Source: Thozetella sp. PMI_491 (taxonomy: Eukaryota; Ascomycota; Sordariomycetes; Chaetosphaeriales; Chaetosphaeriaceae). Taken from it: a stretch of 64,000 nt of DNA. Within the stretch, counting starts at the first letter, position 1. Every line of letters begins with the position of its first letter. The translations under genes were made by a program, and so were the position numbers. The notes under the pieces were generated by a model. It saw only the letters and a program-made list of their open reading frames with translations, ran no database searches and had not been told where the DNA came from. This document shows, piece by piece, positions 21,589 to 34,296 of this stretch. The stretch spans positions 764,047 through 828,046 of the forward strand of contig MU270037.1 in NCBI GenBank assembly GCA_021432635.1, read 5' to 3'.

Positions 21589-22280
21589 ATGGATGCTCTC
21601 GGCCCTCTGGAGGGCAACTATGCCACGGCTCTCAAGCTGATTGACGAGGCCCACGCCAAAGATCCCAACACAAGCCCTGGACCAGATGGCCCTGTCCCGT
21701 ACGAGCTGCACTACGCCCAGAAGATGACGCGCTGGCTGGTAGTGCGCGAGCCAGATGCCTCCGCTGTGCTACAGCTCGCCTGCCGGGCCCAGCACTTCCG
21801 ACGGTGCGTCCCTGCATCTCCTCCCTCCCTCGCCGCCCTGTTGTTGACGCCAGGAGCCGGGGCCTCTCCAGATGGGAGATCCCACGGAGCACCTATCCCA
21901 TGACCAGGCCGGGCTATCTCACCTGGCGGACCAAGCTCAAGTCACAGGCAGCGAGCCAGGTGGCCGAGCTGCTGGGATCGCCGGCCATCCAGCCGCCGAT
22001 CCCCCCAGAGGAGGTCAACCGAATCGCCGGGCTCATCCGCAAGGAGGGCCTAGGCCAGGATGAAGAGACGCAGGTGGTCGAAGACGTCGCGTGTCTGGTG
22101 TTCCTGGACGACCAGTTTGACGACTTCGAGAAGCGGCCCGAAATCGACGAGGACAAAGTCGTGAGCATCCTCAAGAAGACGTGGGCCAAGATGAGCCCTC
22201 GGGGCCATGCGCTCGCTCTACAGATGCAATTCAGTGATCGGGCCAAGGCATTGATCGAGAAGGCATTGGGCGTCGAATAG
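21589..22280 (+). CDS. DUF4202 family protein
   Basis: Two exons, 21589-21803 and 21872-22280, giving 207 aa. The 68-nt intron (21804-21871) has a GTGCGT donor, and the splice restores the continuous motif AQHFRRWEIPRSTYPMTRPG, which is diagnostic for the family. The N-terminal half has an Ala-rich helix (ALKLIDEAHAKDPN) and a YELHYAQKMTRWL segment. The C-terminal half holds LIRKEGLGQDEETQVVEDVA, then CLVFLDDQFDDF, and ends with KTWAKMSPRGHALAL. Family members are about 190-210 aa in bacteria and fungi, so it is full length. The His, Asp and Glu pattern looks like a small helical metal-dependent hydrolase fold, but the activity is unknown. It is cytosolic, with no signal or membrane segment. 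Confidence 0.85.
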
Positions 22281-23420
22281 ACCAGGTCGAGGCACCCGAA
22301 CAGGCAAATAGGCACGCGGCACTTGACAGGGAGAGGGCAAATAAAACAGTTTCGTGTTGCGAGAGTTTCCCAAATCGTGATACTGACGATGATGGATTGC
22401 TTCGCCGTGCGGGAAAGCGTGGTAGCGAATGCGGGGCATTGGCTGACTGCAATAGGCCCCTGCAGCCCATTCTGGTTCTCGTGCAAGTATAAACAGCATG
22501 CCTAGCTCGATTGGGCTTTTCATGCGTTACCCGGAGACATTCTCTCTATTGGAACTGATGCCCTGTTGTGGCTGATATCCTTAAGTCTGCAGGCGAGCAG
22601 AAGCCTTGATGCTTTGCAGCCTCTATCATGGCATGGCGCGCAGCAAGCTTACCTGAACGTTGAAAGGATGAAATACACAATGGTGGTAGACCCTCCCAGA
22701 ACAGAGCACAGCCGACCAAGGCGAGTCAAAGCTTTGTTTCCACTGCTCCCAAGAATGGCCGGGCAGACCTTCCTGTCAGGCGGGAGAGCATCACTACTGG
22801 CATTGCTATCAACGTGAGGGAACCTCTGAAGATCATCCAGGCACCGGGGCGGTGCCTGGGAGATGTGGCGAGGGCATTTGTGAGCCTATAGAAAATGCCT
22901 GTAGCGAGCCGGCGTCTCCGGGATCTGAAGGATCGCTCGGTGTCTCATCTCACCAACAATCTGTGCGAACCAGTTATGGTCCGGGCAGGTGCCGCGCTCA
23001 CTGGCAAAGGTCAAGCATTTGATAGGTGAACGAAAGGCATATATAAATATCTGCAAAGTGCCCTGTAGGTATTTAAAATCTGAATACCTCACCCACGCCC
23101 CGTGGAACGCCGCCCTATGAGTACGTTCATCTGTCTGTCGAGCCTTTCCGAGGATGGTAGCCTAGCGACCGCCGCTCCATCTAACTCTAGAGCACCACGG
23201 TGTCTCCAGCCCCATCTTGCTCGGGACTCAATATCTGTACATTAAGAAGGGAAATGAATATGCACCGAGTCCACCTCTCGTCATCTTCCAAGTGGCCATT
23301 AAATGTAGGTCTTCGGCAGCCGTCGGCCCGAGCCAAGTATTTCTCGCCCACGCAGTGAGAAGGAGCATAAATCTATATGATATCGAAGTTCTGCAGCAGA
23401 ATATACAGCCCACAGTTGGA
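22281..23420. other. Intergenic between convergent genes, no gene seen
   Basis: Sits between the 3' ends of the DUF4202 gene (+) and the surface-protein gene (-). Short open frames on both strands have no protein-like features. Confidence 0.5.
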
Positions 23421-24807
23421 TTAGGCCAGTTCCCGAACCTCCCCGTCGCCACGCTGAGTCGGCAACTCGGCGGCGAACTGATACCCTTGCGGGTGCTGGC
23501 CCTGGTAACCACCCGGGGGCGTCGGCTGGTTGGGGAAGCCACCTTGACCGGGGTAGCCCGGACCAACGCTCGGCGGAGAGTTGGGCGTCATCGTGGAGAC
23601 TGAGTATCCGCTCGGGTAGTGGGCCAGCGGCGGCGGGGTGCCCTGGTTGTAGACAGGCGTGTGCGGGCTCTGCGGCGGCGGGCTTCCGGGCGGGCTGTTG
23701 GTGTAGCTGGGCTGGTATACCGAATGGGTTGGGTCGTACGGCGGCTTGGCGATGCTGGCTCGGGGGTCGTGGACAGGCGCGAAGCCGCCCGGAGGAGTTT
23801 GTTGGTTGGGATCCCAAGCGCCCTGCGGAGGGTACTGGCCCATGGGTGGTTGCTGTGGTGGGTAGCCGGGAGCTCCGGGAGCGATCGGCGGGGGACCCTG
23901 CCCAGGAGCCACAGCGGGGGCGACGGCCGGCGACTGCTGGTTCTTCTTCTTGCTGTTGTGACGGATGAGGAAGAAGATGGCGGCGCCGATGAGGCCGAGA
24001 CCGGCGACACCGCCTACGACACCACCAGCAATGGCACCAACTGGGGTTGAGCTACCGCCACCGCCGCCGCTGCTCGCCGAAGTTGAAGTCGAGGAGCCAG
24101 GGTCGACGGTGACGGTTACAGCACCGCCAGCACCACCAGTGGCGGTAGTGGCTGTGTTACCAGCCTTCAGGCTCTTGGACGAGGTGGACTGCACGTCCTT
24201 GGGTTCGTAGTACACCGTGTCAGAGCCCGCGGCGACGGCACACCCAAGCAGAGTGTAGCCGCTGAAATAAGGATCGTCAGTAGCATATTTGTGTGTGATG
24301 CAGTTAGGATACTGGCTGTTGCCACAGTAGAGCGTGTATCCGTTGTCCGTAGAGAAGCTGGAGCTGTCGACGCTGTTGTAACATGTGGTGTAGATTGGGC
24401 ATGTTGTGGACGACTCTGGGCAGCATCCAATGAAGGAGCGCCTCGAGTTGTAGACACAAGCATCTGTCACGTCACAGTAGAGGGATGATGCTACGACCGA
24501 TTAGCCATGTGTGCCTAGCTTGACACAGTCTCATAGAGGTGAAGGGGTACTCACTGAACTTGCCACCGACGTAGGCGCACGTGTTGTCGGTCGAATCTCG
24601 CTTCTCCAGCGCGGGAGGGGGGGCATTGAGATTCCTAGGCGCAGGCGTGGGCTTTGGGCTCATGCCTCTGAGGTCGAGCATGGCAGCCATTGTCTGCTGG
24701 GGAGGAAGCCATTTCTGTGTCTCCATGTTTGGGCTCCATCGGAAGACCTTGGCATTGGCACCGCTGAGGACGCAGCCAAGGGCCGCAAGACCGACAGCTC
24801 CCTTCAT
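23421..24807 (-). CDS. Single-pass cell-surface protein: Cys-rich ectodomain, one TM helix, Pro-rich tail
   Basis: Two exons on the minus strand, 24807-24555 and 24490-23421, giving 440 aa; the 64-nt intron has a GTGAGT donor. The start is the ATG at 24807, because the longer frame begins at a TTG. Residues 1-19 are a signal peptide ending ANA. A dibasic LEKR at 67-70 is a likely Kex2 site. The ectodomain (about 77-170) has ten cysteines, then a Ser/Thr/Gly-rich stalk with a GGGGG run. A helix at about 235-260 is followed by basic RHNSKKKNQQ. The cytosolic tail (about 270-440) is rich in Pro, Gly, Gln and Tyr with many PPG/PGYP repeats. The architecture recalls fungal wall-stress sensors (WSC/Mid2-like) but I see no definite WSC domain. 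It may be a sensor or adhesin; function is not known. Confidence 0.8.
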
Positions 24808-27207
24808 TCTCGCCAATTAAGAATAGTCACAGTTCGAGCGCTGGTAGCTGTTTGACGAAGTCCAGCCCGCGTGCGTAGAGACGAGGGCGTATACAGAGTC
24901 AACGAGCACTTGTTTCTAGCTCCGATGTTGGCCCGGAGAACAAATAACACAGCACACGCGTGCGCAAGAGTAATTCCAGGAAGAGGGAGGAAGGAAAACA
25001 AGCCGGCAGCCGCAGAGACGGGCGGTCGGGTTGTGGTATATGAGGGAACGCACGCCATGGTAACTCCCTCAGCTGAACGCTAGCTTACAATTAGAATGAG
25101 ACTGTACAATGAGGCTTGGTGCTCATTGGTGTGGGAGGCCAGCCATCAACCCAAGATGGAGACCGCCAGGGGTTCCTAGTGCCACCGCTCTGGAGGGGTC
25201 TGGAGAAGATGCGTGCTAGAAGACGTGGGCTATGTAACATGTAGCATGGTGGGCGCAGGTCTTGGTCTACGGTGCCACGGGTCAGCCTCAGACCCTGTTT
25301 GTGCAGCGGTGCTGCCTGAATGCCGGCCGCTAGAGATCTCGGATTCTTCACTCAGTATAGACTTTTTTCTCACAATTCTCCATGACGTGGATGCGTGGAG
25401 CGTATGCCCCCGGGTGCAGTGATCCCGATGACACTGGGGGATTCTCGGTCTCACGACACCCGAACCCACCCTCCAGACTGCATGTCTACAAATAGACATC
25501 CCATCATAGCAACAGTCCGCCCGTGGGATCAAGAAGGCCCCGTAAGCTGGCGAGCGACCGTCACGAGCTACTGATCGACATCGGACGAAAGCCCCTCCCG
25601 AAGTGCATAAGAGCGGGATAAACGACTGGCTCAAGGTGTGGGTGTTTGATGCGGCGTTCTAGTTGCGCCAATAATTACGAGCTAGTCTAAGTGCGGTACC
25701 GTGGCTTGCGGCTGGGTCGACGGCGTCAAAGCCGGGTGGACAAGTGGGCAGCTTCGCGAGAAGAGGAAATTTGCCGACCACCCATCTGTGACTGGCTGGC
25801 GGTGCCGGTGCGAAGCGAAACACGCCTGCCAGCTCGTAGTACACGGGAGAGGAGCGTGTCTCGTCCCTGGCGCAGCGCATTGGAAGCCAGTAATTACGAG
25901 GAGGGCCACCTGAACGAGCAAAGCAAGTTGAGCTCCTCCTGCTCCAGAGTGGCTTGTCAAAGCCTTTGAGCGGCCGTCGAGGCCCAGACCGGCGCCCCGG
26001 GGAGGAAGGCGGAGGGATGTTGAGTGAGACGGAAAGACATCGCAGACATGGGTGCCGGTAGGAGCCCCGTAAGCACCTTGGGTCGACGACGGCGCGTTCA
26101 TTTGTCGGCTCTGTACGGAAGTAGCGTCTTCCTCAGGAGACCGACGGAATGCTTCCAGCGTAACCCCAGCGAACCTAGGACGGAGAGGATGGGGAGGGGG
26201 AGCCTGCAATAAGCAATGGCAGGCGGCGGGCTGAAGTTGGGCCGTTGAGCACCGCCGAGCAGCACTGAGCACGAGGTTGGACCAGAGAAAGGGCCAGGGA
26301 AAACAAGAACGAGAGGCGGTGGCAGGCACGTCGGGTGGGGGAGGTTTGCTGGGTGGGTCCTTCTATCCCGGCGATCTCCCAGGCTGCACGCAATGTTCAT
26401 CAGCCGCAGACTGGGGCTCCATGCACAGTCCCAAGGGAAGTCGGGATGGCACATCCGCTGTACCCAGATGTTTGTGTTGCTCTGTGGACGGCACCCAACC
26501 CGACCTCGTGCTCTCGGTTGTAACGCGTAGGGCGCGGCTCCGCTCTCCGGCCGACTGTTCCGCCATCGCTCACCAGTCTTCTTTCCCGCGCCACTTCCCG
26601 CCGAGCCCGCGCGATCGCGTTCCAGGGAGAGTTTTGGCGTCGATCTTTGGCACTGGTCGAGGCAGCAGTCCTGAGGTTAGCCATTTTGGGGTCGTCCTCG
26701 AGTCCTCGCGGTGAGGCGGCGCTGGGCCTAGCGTGGAACTACCGGGACCGAGTCATGAAGGCCCTTGTAAGTGAAACCTGGGGAGCCTGACGGAAGGCAA
26801 GAAGAACCCTGAATTTGAACGGAAGTACGCCTCGGCTAGTAGCCAGAAATCTAGCATGCCGGCAGTGGCTGAGCTAGATATTCGATGTGTGCGTGCATAT
26901 TGGAAGGAAACCACAACTCGGCATGGAAAGTACGCGGTCAGGGGGCACATGCAACCTTAAGTAGACACCTTTCTAGAGTAAGGCATCCCAGGGCCGGTAA
27001 GCTGCTTCACTTCCCCTTTGGGGATTCCTGCACAAGGGTTTGGCTGTTTCAATCCCCAGGACGCTTAATATGTATTTGACCAGCGCATTTGGCCACCTCA
27101 GGCTAGTCAAGTTCTACCCCAGGGTTCGATTGGAATCCTCTCTAGTCATGGAGGCGCTCTTGATCGCCGCCCCTCCTAATATCGGCCCAGCCCGTATGCT
27201 TGCTTTC
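24808..27207. other. Intergenic region, no supported gene
   Basis: 2.4 kb between the surface-protein promoter and the 3' end of the Med5 gene. Several open frames of 60-215 codons occur on both strands, but they are compositionally biased, overlap each other and lack recognisable motifs or splice continuity. Confidence 0.5.
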
Positions 27208-30200
27208 TTAACCTAGGTCCATCGTGTCCCAGCTCGAGAAGTCTGTAGTGAAGTCGCCCGCTCCACCGAGTCCGCCAAAGATGTCGTCGCCTGTCAGGTC
27301 CAACCCGACCGCCGAGTTCGTCGCGCTGCCTAGCCCCAAGTCCCCGCCTCCCAGTCCCAGGTCGGCAACGCTATCCAGGCCGGTCGTGTCTAGTGTCATC
27401 GCATCCGTTGGGTCCGCCGCGGCCGCCGCCGCGATGGCCTTATCCAGTACGTCACCGCCGAGCTCGAGGGTCGGCTGGAGCAAGGTCTCGGGAGGTGGCT
27501 GCAGCTGCAGCATCTGCGCCTCGACGCGGCGGTGGAGGCGGACCACCGCCTCTGCCGTCGTCAGATCGGCCTTGCTGAGGCGCTTCCAATCGTCGGCTTC
27601 GGCCCGGAGGGCATCACGGAGGGTGAGGCGGCGCTGCGGCGGCGGCGGGAAGGCGCCGGTCTCGTCCGGGATTGCTGGGGTGGCGAGGGACGCGTCGTTG
27701 GCGGCGTCCGGCGCGCAGATGAGCCCGGTCACCACATCGTAGGCCACGCTTCCGTTGGACGCTTCCGTTTGCTGCTTGAGCTCGTCGATCATGGTGTCCA
27801 GCACTTGCTTAGCACCCAGGACCTTCTGAGCCACAAGTATCTGGCGGTGGGTATAGCTGGTCGGCATGCCATTGATGCTCTGGTGCTGGCCCCATGTGGC
27901 GAGGTTCTGGACAGTATGCCTTATGGACGCCGCTAGACCCCCGCTTGTCCACGACTCTAACTCGTTGTGGTCTGCCGCGGCTGTGCGCCTGGAGAGCGGT
28001 ATATATTCTCGAAGGCCCCGGAGTAGGGGTTCGATGTCTTGTGACTTGGGGTGCTGCCGTTGGTACATTCGCAATGACTGCTCCAAGGGCTTCGCTACGA
28101 TATTGAGAACAGACGCCAGCCCTGCCGACGTCTCGCCTGATTGTGGCCGTATTATGAGCTGGAAAACCCGAAGAATAGCTCTCTGCTCATGCTCGTTCGT
28201 AGCCCACAGGTGTGTTGACAGAAAGAGGAGTGCCGGCACGAGAGCCGGCAACAGAAATGTGTCCACAAGATCTAGAGCGCTTGAGCATCGCATTTCTCGC
28301 GACCAGGACTAGGGAAAGGTGACTTACAGTCAAGCCCGCCTCGCAAGGCATCTTCTGAGAGGTAGCCGACAACCAAGGCAAGCACTATCTGGTGGAATAG
28401 AGTGGGAATGATCATGTAAAACTCTTGCGGGGGGCAAGACGACATGAGCTCATCCCCCAAGCCACCCGCATCGATGTCGAAGAGGCCGTGTATCCAGCTG
28501 TTCAGATGGGCCTTCTCCTGCTCCGTCAGCTCCTGCATCGACTTGCTCAGGTTTCCCCTGCTGAGAAGTCCGCCGACAAAGGAATCGGGCGACCGGACGC
28601 CCAAGTCAGCAGGCGTCAACCCGTAGCGGTACACAAAGGCGAACAGAAGCAGCAGCACCGAGCTGAATTCCTCGTATACGGTCTGGTACTCGTTCCCGTC
28701 ATCATCGTACCGCCAATTGTCGAGGAGTTCGCATAGCGGGTGCAGTATCTTGCTCGCCTTGTCAAACAGTAGTAGGATATCTAAGGAAAGCGGCTTGCTG
28801 GCGAGCAAACTGCAGATTTGTTTGAGCGTCATCGTCTCCTTGTTGCGACAGAGAGTGCTAATCACCTGGACACAAGTCAGTTGCGAGGCCATGCAAGAGG
28901 GGAACACGCATGTCCGCACTCACTTCAATTATGGCCTGAGCCGCGGCACCCACGTTGCCATTCATGTTGTCCAGCTCCCCGATAAGCTTCAGAGTCTTCT
29001 CGGGGTCCTCTAGACATGCTTGAACGAGGTTCTCCTTGACGTAGCGGCCTTCATCAGGAAGCGACTGATAGGTGATCTCTCCAAGCAAAGTCTCCGTCGC
29101 GCTCTCTGAGAGCAGGTCATGCAGCTGGCAAGAAAAGCAAAAGTCTTGGCGCACTGAGTCGTGGAAGGAGCTGTTCGTGTTGGACATATCAAACATGTTC
29201 GACAGCGTCGGGAAGACGTTCGTGTCAACTTGAGAGAGTGCTTCGGTAATGCAAAATTCAGCGTTCAAGGGGTACATAGTCGATGTGGCGACGAGATATC
29301 GCAGTATCAGGGGCACTTTGTTGACCACATAGGATTTGAGCAAATGGCCGTCCTTGCTGCCTTCGTTCCGAAAGACAGCATTGGCCAAGACATCGAAGGA
29401 AGCAAGGATCAGCTGGATGGCTGTCTGTTGGAGGTCGCCTTGGAACCTATTGTGCAAGTAGCTGTATAATGCGTGGTCATCGATGAGTGGCCGGCCAACA
29501 AGCTACGACTATGGTTAGCTTCTACAGCTCTCCAGGAGGGTGAACTGTAGGGTAAACGAACAGCTGCGTTAAGATAGATGTACAGCCCAGCTCGAGAATT
29601 GGCGACCGGGATCTCAGGGACTTGCAGGTTCTCCGAGCCCATCAGGTCCAGCAGCCCGTTCATATCGGCGTCTGCGGGTTCCTTTTCCTTGATATCAACG
29701 GGGTCGAAGGCGGCCAAGGTCTGCGTACGGAAGAGCTCCAGGCGGCTCGCAACTTCCGCGGCGGATTGGATGATGTTGGGCACGAAGCTCTCGAGGCTAG
29801 TAGCTAGCTGCTTGCGAGCACCTACCGCGACGGGGATGAGCGAACCGAGGTCAGGGAGGGAAGGATGGAGCAATACTACACACCTTTAGCAAATGGCTTG
29901 CTCAGCGCTTCGAGGACGGAGTGGTTCTCGCAGACAGTCAACAGGACCGACAGAAATGCGGAGCGTGTGTGTTCCATCTCGGTCTTGGCCTGCAGGCTGT
30001 GTATGGCGCCAAACGCATCGCTTGAGAAGGCCGTAGCTGCGTCGGTGAACAAGGTGCACCATCTGGATACGATGCTGACGAGCTGCAAGGCATCGATGCT
30101 CGCCCTGATAGTCGCCTCCTGGCTCAGGTTCTTGACGAGACGGTAGAAGATGGTCTCTTCGGACGCGCTTGAGCTAGTCCACCGTAGCGGTGCCTTCTTA

Positions 30201-30562
30201 TGCGCATGTTCATCGGTCCCGTTCGCCTCCACCTCGCCGGCTGGCGCGTGGTGGGAGTGCACCTGCAGGCTTGAGTACTTGTACAACGCCCTCAGCGTAG
30301 ACTGAATGTCCACCAGGCCAAGTTTGAGCAGGCCATGGAGATATTGGTGCACGCGGGGATCGAGCGAGTAGTGGCAGGTAGGCTTCGGGCGCAGTAGGAG
30401 GTCTGCGACGGCGACAGGCGGCAGCCGGTGCTTTGCGCTTAGCAGGCGGGAGTATGAGGCGAACTCGTCGGGGCTGAGGCGCGCGGTGAGCGCGTGCGAC
30501 ACGAATTTGGACCATTGATCCATGGCCGCGGCCATTCCCGTAGGAGCAGCGCGGTCATTCAT
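27208..30562 (-). CDS. MED5: Mediator of RNA polymerase II transcription subunit 5 (Med5/Nut1)
   Basis: Tail-module subunit of Mediator, acting in the nucleus between activators and RNA polymerase II. Five exons on the minus strand: 30562-29884, 29821-29562, 29502-28924, 28865-28328 and 28271-27208. Together they make 1,039 aa. All four introns are 56-62 nt and keep frame. Joined segments read smoothly, for example LNAALVGRPLIDDHALYSYL and GLDYLVDTFLLPALVPALLF, both characteristic of fungal Med5. The protein is almost entirely helical. The N-terminal region begins with DQWSKFVSHALTARLSPDEF. The C-terminal tail (last ~60 residues) is Gly/Asp/Leu-rich with repeated DLGLG units and ends DFSSWDTMDLG, an acidic, activation-domain-like composition. 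Length is normal for the family. The start is the ATG at 30562; in-frame ATGs at codons 10 and 14 are alternatives. Confidence 0.9.
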
Positions 30563-31654
30563 CTGCTCAAATGGGGTCGACGGTCCGCGGCGGTTGAGGA
30601 AGAAGCTATTCGGGGATCATGCGCGGGGGGGTTGTGGATCATGCAGAGCTTCGCAAGGCTGGAAGGGGGGGAAAAAAAGCGAGGAGGGCCGGGTGTTTTC
30701 GCTGTCTCGCGGGCGTGTAGAATAGGGTCTAGGAAATCGTCGGATGGGCTCCTTGGGCGTCGAGCCAGCCCATTGCTCCGCGTGGAGGGGGGAGTGACCG
30801 CCGCGGAACAACCGAAATGCAGACCTTCGGCCTCACGCGTCGTGTCGAGGTGGGTAGGTTGCAGTTGCGAAGCTTCGCTTCACTGCCGGCCGGGAACCTT
30901 CAGCTACTGTTAGCGCGGCGCAACCCTGAGAGGCTGTGTGGCTGTTATGTTGTGGCTGGAGAGCCTTAATGATGGCCATATTAGCGGGTCGACCACCCCC
31001 CGAGCAGGCTCCCTGAGCGCTCCGGGGGGGGGGGTGTTTTGGAGCGTGACAGATCGGCACTACGGCAGAACGATCTCTGGAACCCACTTTCACAGATCCG
31101 ATTTGAGAGCTGCCACCCAACTAAAAGCTTATTCAGACCTGCCCTTGATGCGCACAGCATTTAGCGACAAAGATGCTCTGTGTCGTCGAGGTACCACTAC
31201 ATGATCGTGGCCGTCGGTAACCTGGTTTGCTTCTTCTTTGCTTTCACGGAGGTCAAGGGACCCAAAGAAGCAGCACATGTGATTGCGTTTCAACCCTCAT
31301 CTCGTAGTGACCCCAAGGTTACCGTGCCTGCCCTGAGGTCGCGGCGTCCAACCCTTGGTTGCTATTGTTTGCTCTTGGCATCCATCCATGCCTGCGAAGT
31401 GCGCTTTCCCTCCTGAGATTGAGACGTTGTTAGAAAATCCAAACTCCCCTGTGCATGATCCGGTCATAACAATGCTCTGCCGTAGTCCCCTTTCCTCCGC
31501 TGCCGATATGCCCATTTGCGCCGTCAGCCCGATCTGAAGGCATCCAAACGCCAAAAGGGTACCAAGCCAAATTGCCGAGAAAACCCGCGATGCGCTCCCA
31601 CATCCTCGGCCCTCCTGTCCAGCCTAGGGAAGACAAACCATGCCAGTGAAGAGC
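30563..31654. other. Intergenic, promoter of the Med5 gene
   Basis: Contains an 11-G tract at 31024-31034 and purine-rich plus-strand stretches just upstream of the Med5 start (pyrimidine-rich in the sense of that gene). No supported gene. Confidence 0.5.
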
Positions 31655-32599
31655 CTAGGGCGACTCGCGCTTAGCCTTCGCCCTCCCGTGCCCCATCTCG
31701 CCCGCCTCAGGCACCCGTTGTCCGTACTGGCTTCCGCTGGAGGCGCGCCCCATCTGGGCCGGAGAGCCCGCCCCCTCCGGAGCCCGCGGCCCAAGCATCC
31801 AGTCTTGCATGGCCAGCCATTCGCTCCAGGTGCTCTCAGCACCGATGATCTCCTTCTCGCTAACATTCTGCAGGGGACGGAGGAAAGGGATGGTTTGGCC
31901 GTCGTCCATGTCGTAAGCTGCCTTGACCGTGAGCCAGTTGTCGCTCTTGGCCGCGAATAGGTAGTTGCGCCTCTCTTCCTCGTGCATCCATCCAACGCCT
32001 GCCGACCAATCGTCGCCGAAGAAGCCGTGAAGCACTGCCGGGCTGTCACACCCGGTCGCGACCAGGCGTCGGATGTACGGCACGAGCGGGACGCACGCGA
32101 GAGGCTGCTGCACCCCTTGAGGCAAGGTAGGAGAGGCTGCGAGGGGTATCTTACCCGCGGCGCGGCCAGCTGTGCCTAGCATGCTCGGCATCGGCCCCCC
32201 CGGGGCCGTGGCAGTAGATCGCGAACTGAGCACGGGGTTGGGCAGTCTCTGGAACGGCAGCTGGATGTTGACGAAGGCTGCCAAGGCCTGGACGGGACTG
32301 TCGTACTGCGCATGATCGAGAAAATAGCGCACGCAGGACTGAAAGTATGGGTGCCACTCGAAGATGTCGAACTGGCTGTTGAGGAAAGGCTAGAGCGTCC
32401 GCGTGTCAATTCTAGACTGCATGCACCCCAGAGCTTTGGATTTCAAGAAATGGGAACAAAGGTGTGAGAAATTGTACCTGTGCCTGTTGGAAAGTTGCAC
32501 TACCTGGCGGGAGGAATGCCATCGTTCAAGGGCGCCTTGCGAGGTTGGGATGATGGTTCTGCCCTGAATATTCCACAAGAGTTCGGCGCGCTGGCTCGC
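31655..32599 (-). CDS. Conserved fungal protein of unknown function, 5' end unresolved
   Basis: The main exon (32389-31655) reads PFLNSQFDIFEWHPYF, then RYFLDHAQYDSPVQALAAFV and NIQLPFQR. A low-complexity linker follows, then LVPYIRRLVATGCDSPAVLH, GFFGDDWSAGVG, EEERRNYLFAAKSDNWL and EWLAMQDWMLGP. These blocks look well conserved and non-enzymatic. An upstream exon ends at 32504 with the codons for WHSSRQ, joined across a 114-nt intron (GTAGTG donor, CTCTAG acceptor). Its reading, RAELLWNIQGRTIIPTSQGA, is open back to 32599 where a TGA closes the frame, with no ATG: the codon at the natural start position is TTG. So either another 5' exon exists (none convincing found) or initiation is non-AUG. 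I know similar ascomycete proteins only as uncharacterised. Confidence 0.65.
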
Positions 32600-34276
32600 T
32601 CAAGAAGTGAGAGAAAAAGGCAGTGTTTCTGGCCAATGGGTGTCTAGTAACACGCGGAGGCTAATGGCTCTCGCGTCGCTTCGTCGTCCTCTCCTGGGTC
32701 TTCTCATATGCAGGTGTATACCTCGCCGGGAATTTGTAGAGGAAACAAAGTGACAGAAGGTGTTCTTGTACGGCGAGCCTCGGGGGACAAGTATGTGCCA
32801 GGAGACTGGGCCCGGAGCAAATGTGACTTGATATTGACTTGATATAATTTCCAGTGACAGCGGTATCCTCGTCATTACAGGGTGGCTCCGTAAAGAGAAG
32901 CCACTGGGTGCGGTGTGTGGACTGCCGTTGGAGCTAGCGAGGGCATGTTTATAGATGAAATCAGACGCAAGGGCCGAGATACAAGCCGCGTACAAGACCA
33001 GCTGAGGGGGACCACGACACCCAATGCTGTGTGCAATCCCGTATGGAGAACTTCTGTGGGTCGTCGATCATAGACTCTGCGTGGAAACGAAAGGTAAGGG
33101 GTGGGTGGGTTGGATGGGACCTTGGCACGAGGTCAAGACGGAGAGGTAGCTACGCGATCACCCCATGCTTGGGGGCCTGCCGAAAGAGGGAGGGTCCGAG
33201 ACTAGTAACCTCCCTCCGCTAGTGTCTGCAGAGAGGCGCCCGTTGAGAAGCAGAGAGCCTCGAGTCCTCTGGTTCCGGGAGGCCACAGCATCTCTGCACG
33301 GTGCCGGGACAGCAAGCAGGCCGGCGAGAGGGCCACCCACCATCTGCAAGGGCCTACCCATGGGGGTCAGACGGGGCTTGAGGAGCCTCGAGACTCGGGT
33401 TATTCGCACGCACTGTACGTCACCAGGGCCAGTGCATATGGGCTACAGAACCAGTCGCCCTACAAGGATGTCACCCGGAACCCTCCCAGTGGGGGAGGCC
33501 AGGGGCGGGACGGGGCGGCACACCAACCTTGTACAGTACCCGCGTAAACAAGGGTGTATGGGGTGTAGGGAGCGTCATCCTAGGGCTAGGTCACAAATCA
33601 GAGTGTCCGCCGTCCACTACCTGCCCCGGGATGCGTCCGGGACTGCGTATGATGGAACTCGGGGTTGGTGAGCGCTTGCCCCTAGAGACTACGCTCGGGC
33701 GAATAGAGGCGGCAGACGGCCTACTGCCGGCTCAAGAGCGTGTTGGTAAATTTAGCATCCACCACCTGGCCGAATGACATGAACCGGCGTACCTAAGGTC
33801 TCGTTGTAATGTACTATGCCCATGCTGGTACGCTTGGCTCCCTGTAGCTGGTTTACCGTTGCTTCGCTGGCCTGGTTTCATGCCCTATTCGTGCATTCCA
33901 ACATAGCCAAGTCCGATGTCACTGGGCGATGGGGGAATTAGCGATTTTCCTTGAGCGGGTCGGTGGCGTTTTTGGAGGTCCTTGGAGCCCTTCGCGAAGG
34001 ACATGGTTTCTTCCGCGCGATTCTGAGTGTGTAACATCTCTGGCTATCCCGAGACCATGTCCTACAAGAGTGAATCAAGCTCGCCAGAAGCCCAGGCTCG
34101 GGCCAGATTCGCTTCCTCCTCCCTCCTTGGCAGTCATGACAGTAATCAAAATAGATAAAGGCACTACTAGCTAGGAAGTGCTGTACTTGGTATAGAGCTT
34201 GGCGTAGCAGTATTTCGTCTTTTGGGAAAGGCGCCAGGCTGTGGTCTGCCCAGAACTCAGTGGACGAGCCGAGGCC

Positions 34277-34296
34277 AAAAAAAAAAAAAAAAAAAA
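34277..34296. repeat. Poly-A tract (20 nt)
   Basis: Uninterrupted run of 20 A on the plus strand in the gene-poor region. It could be a slippage-prone microsatellite or the tail of an old retroposed copy; no adjoining element is recognisable. Confidence 0.85.

Noticed and set aside
25682-26329. 215-codon open frame on the minus strand
   Set aside because: Low-complexity, Ser/Pro/Ala/Arg-biased, overlapped by frames on the other strand, no recognisable domain.
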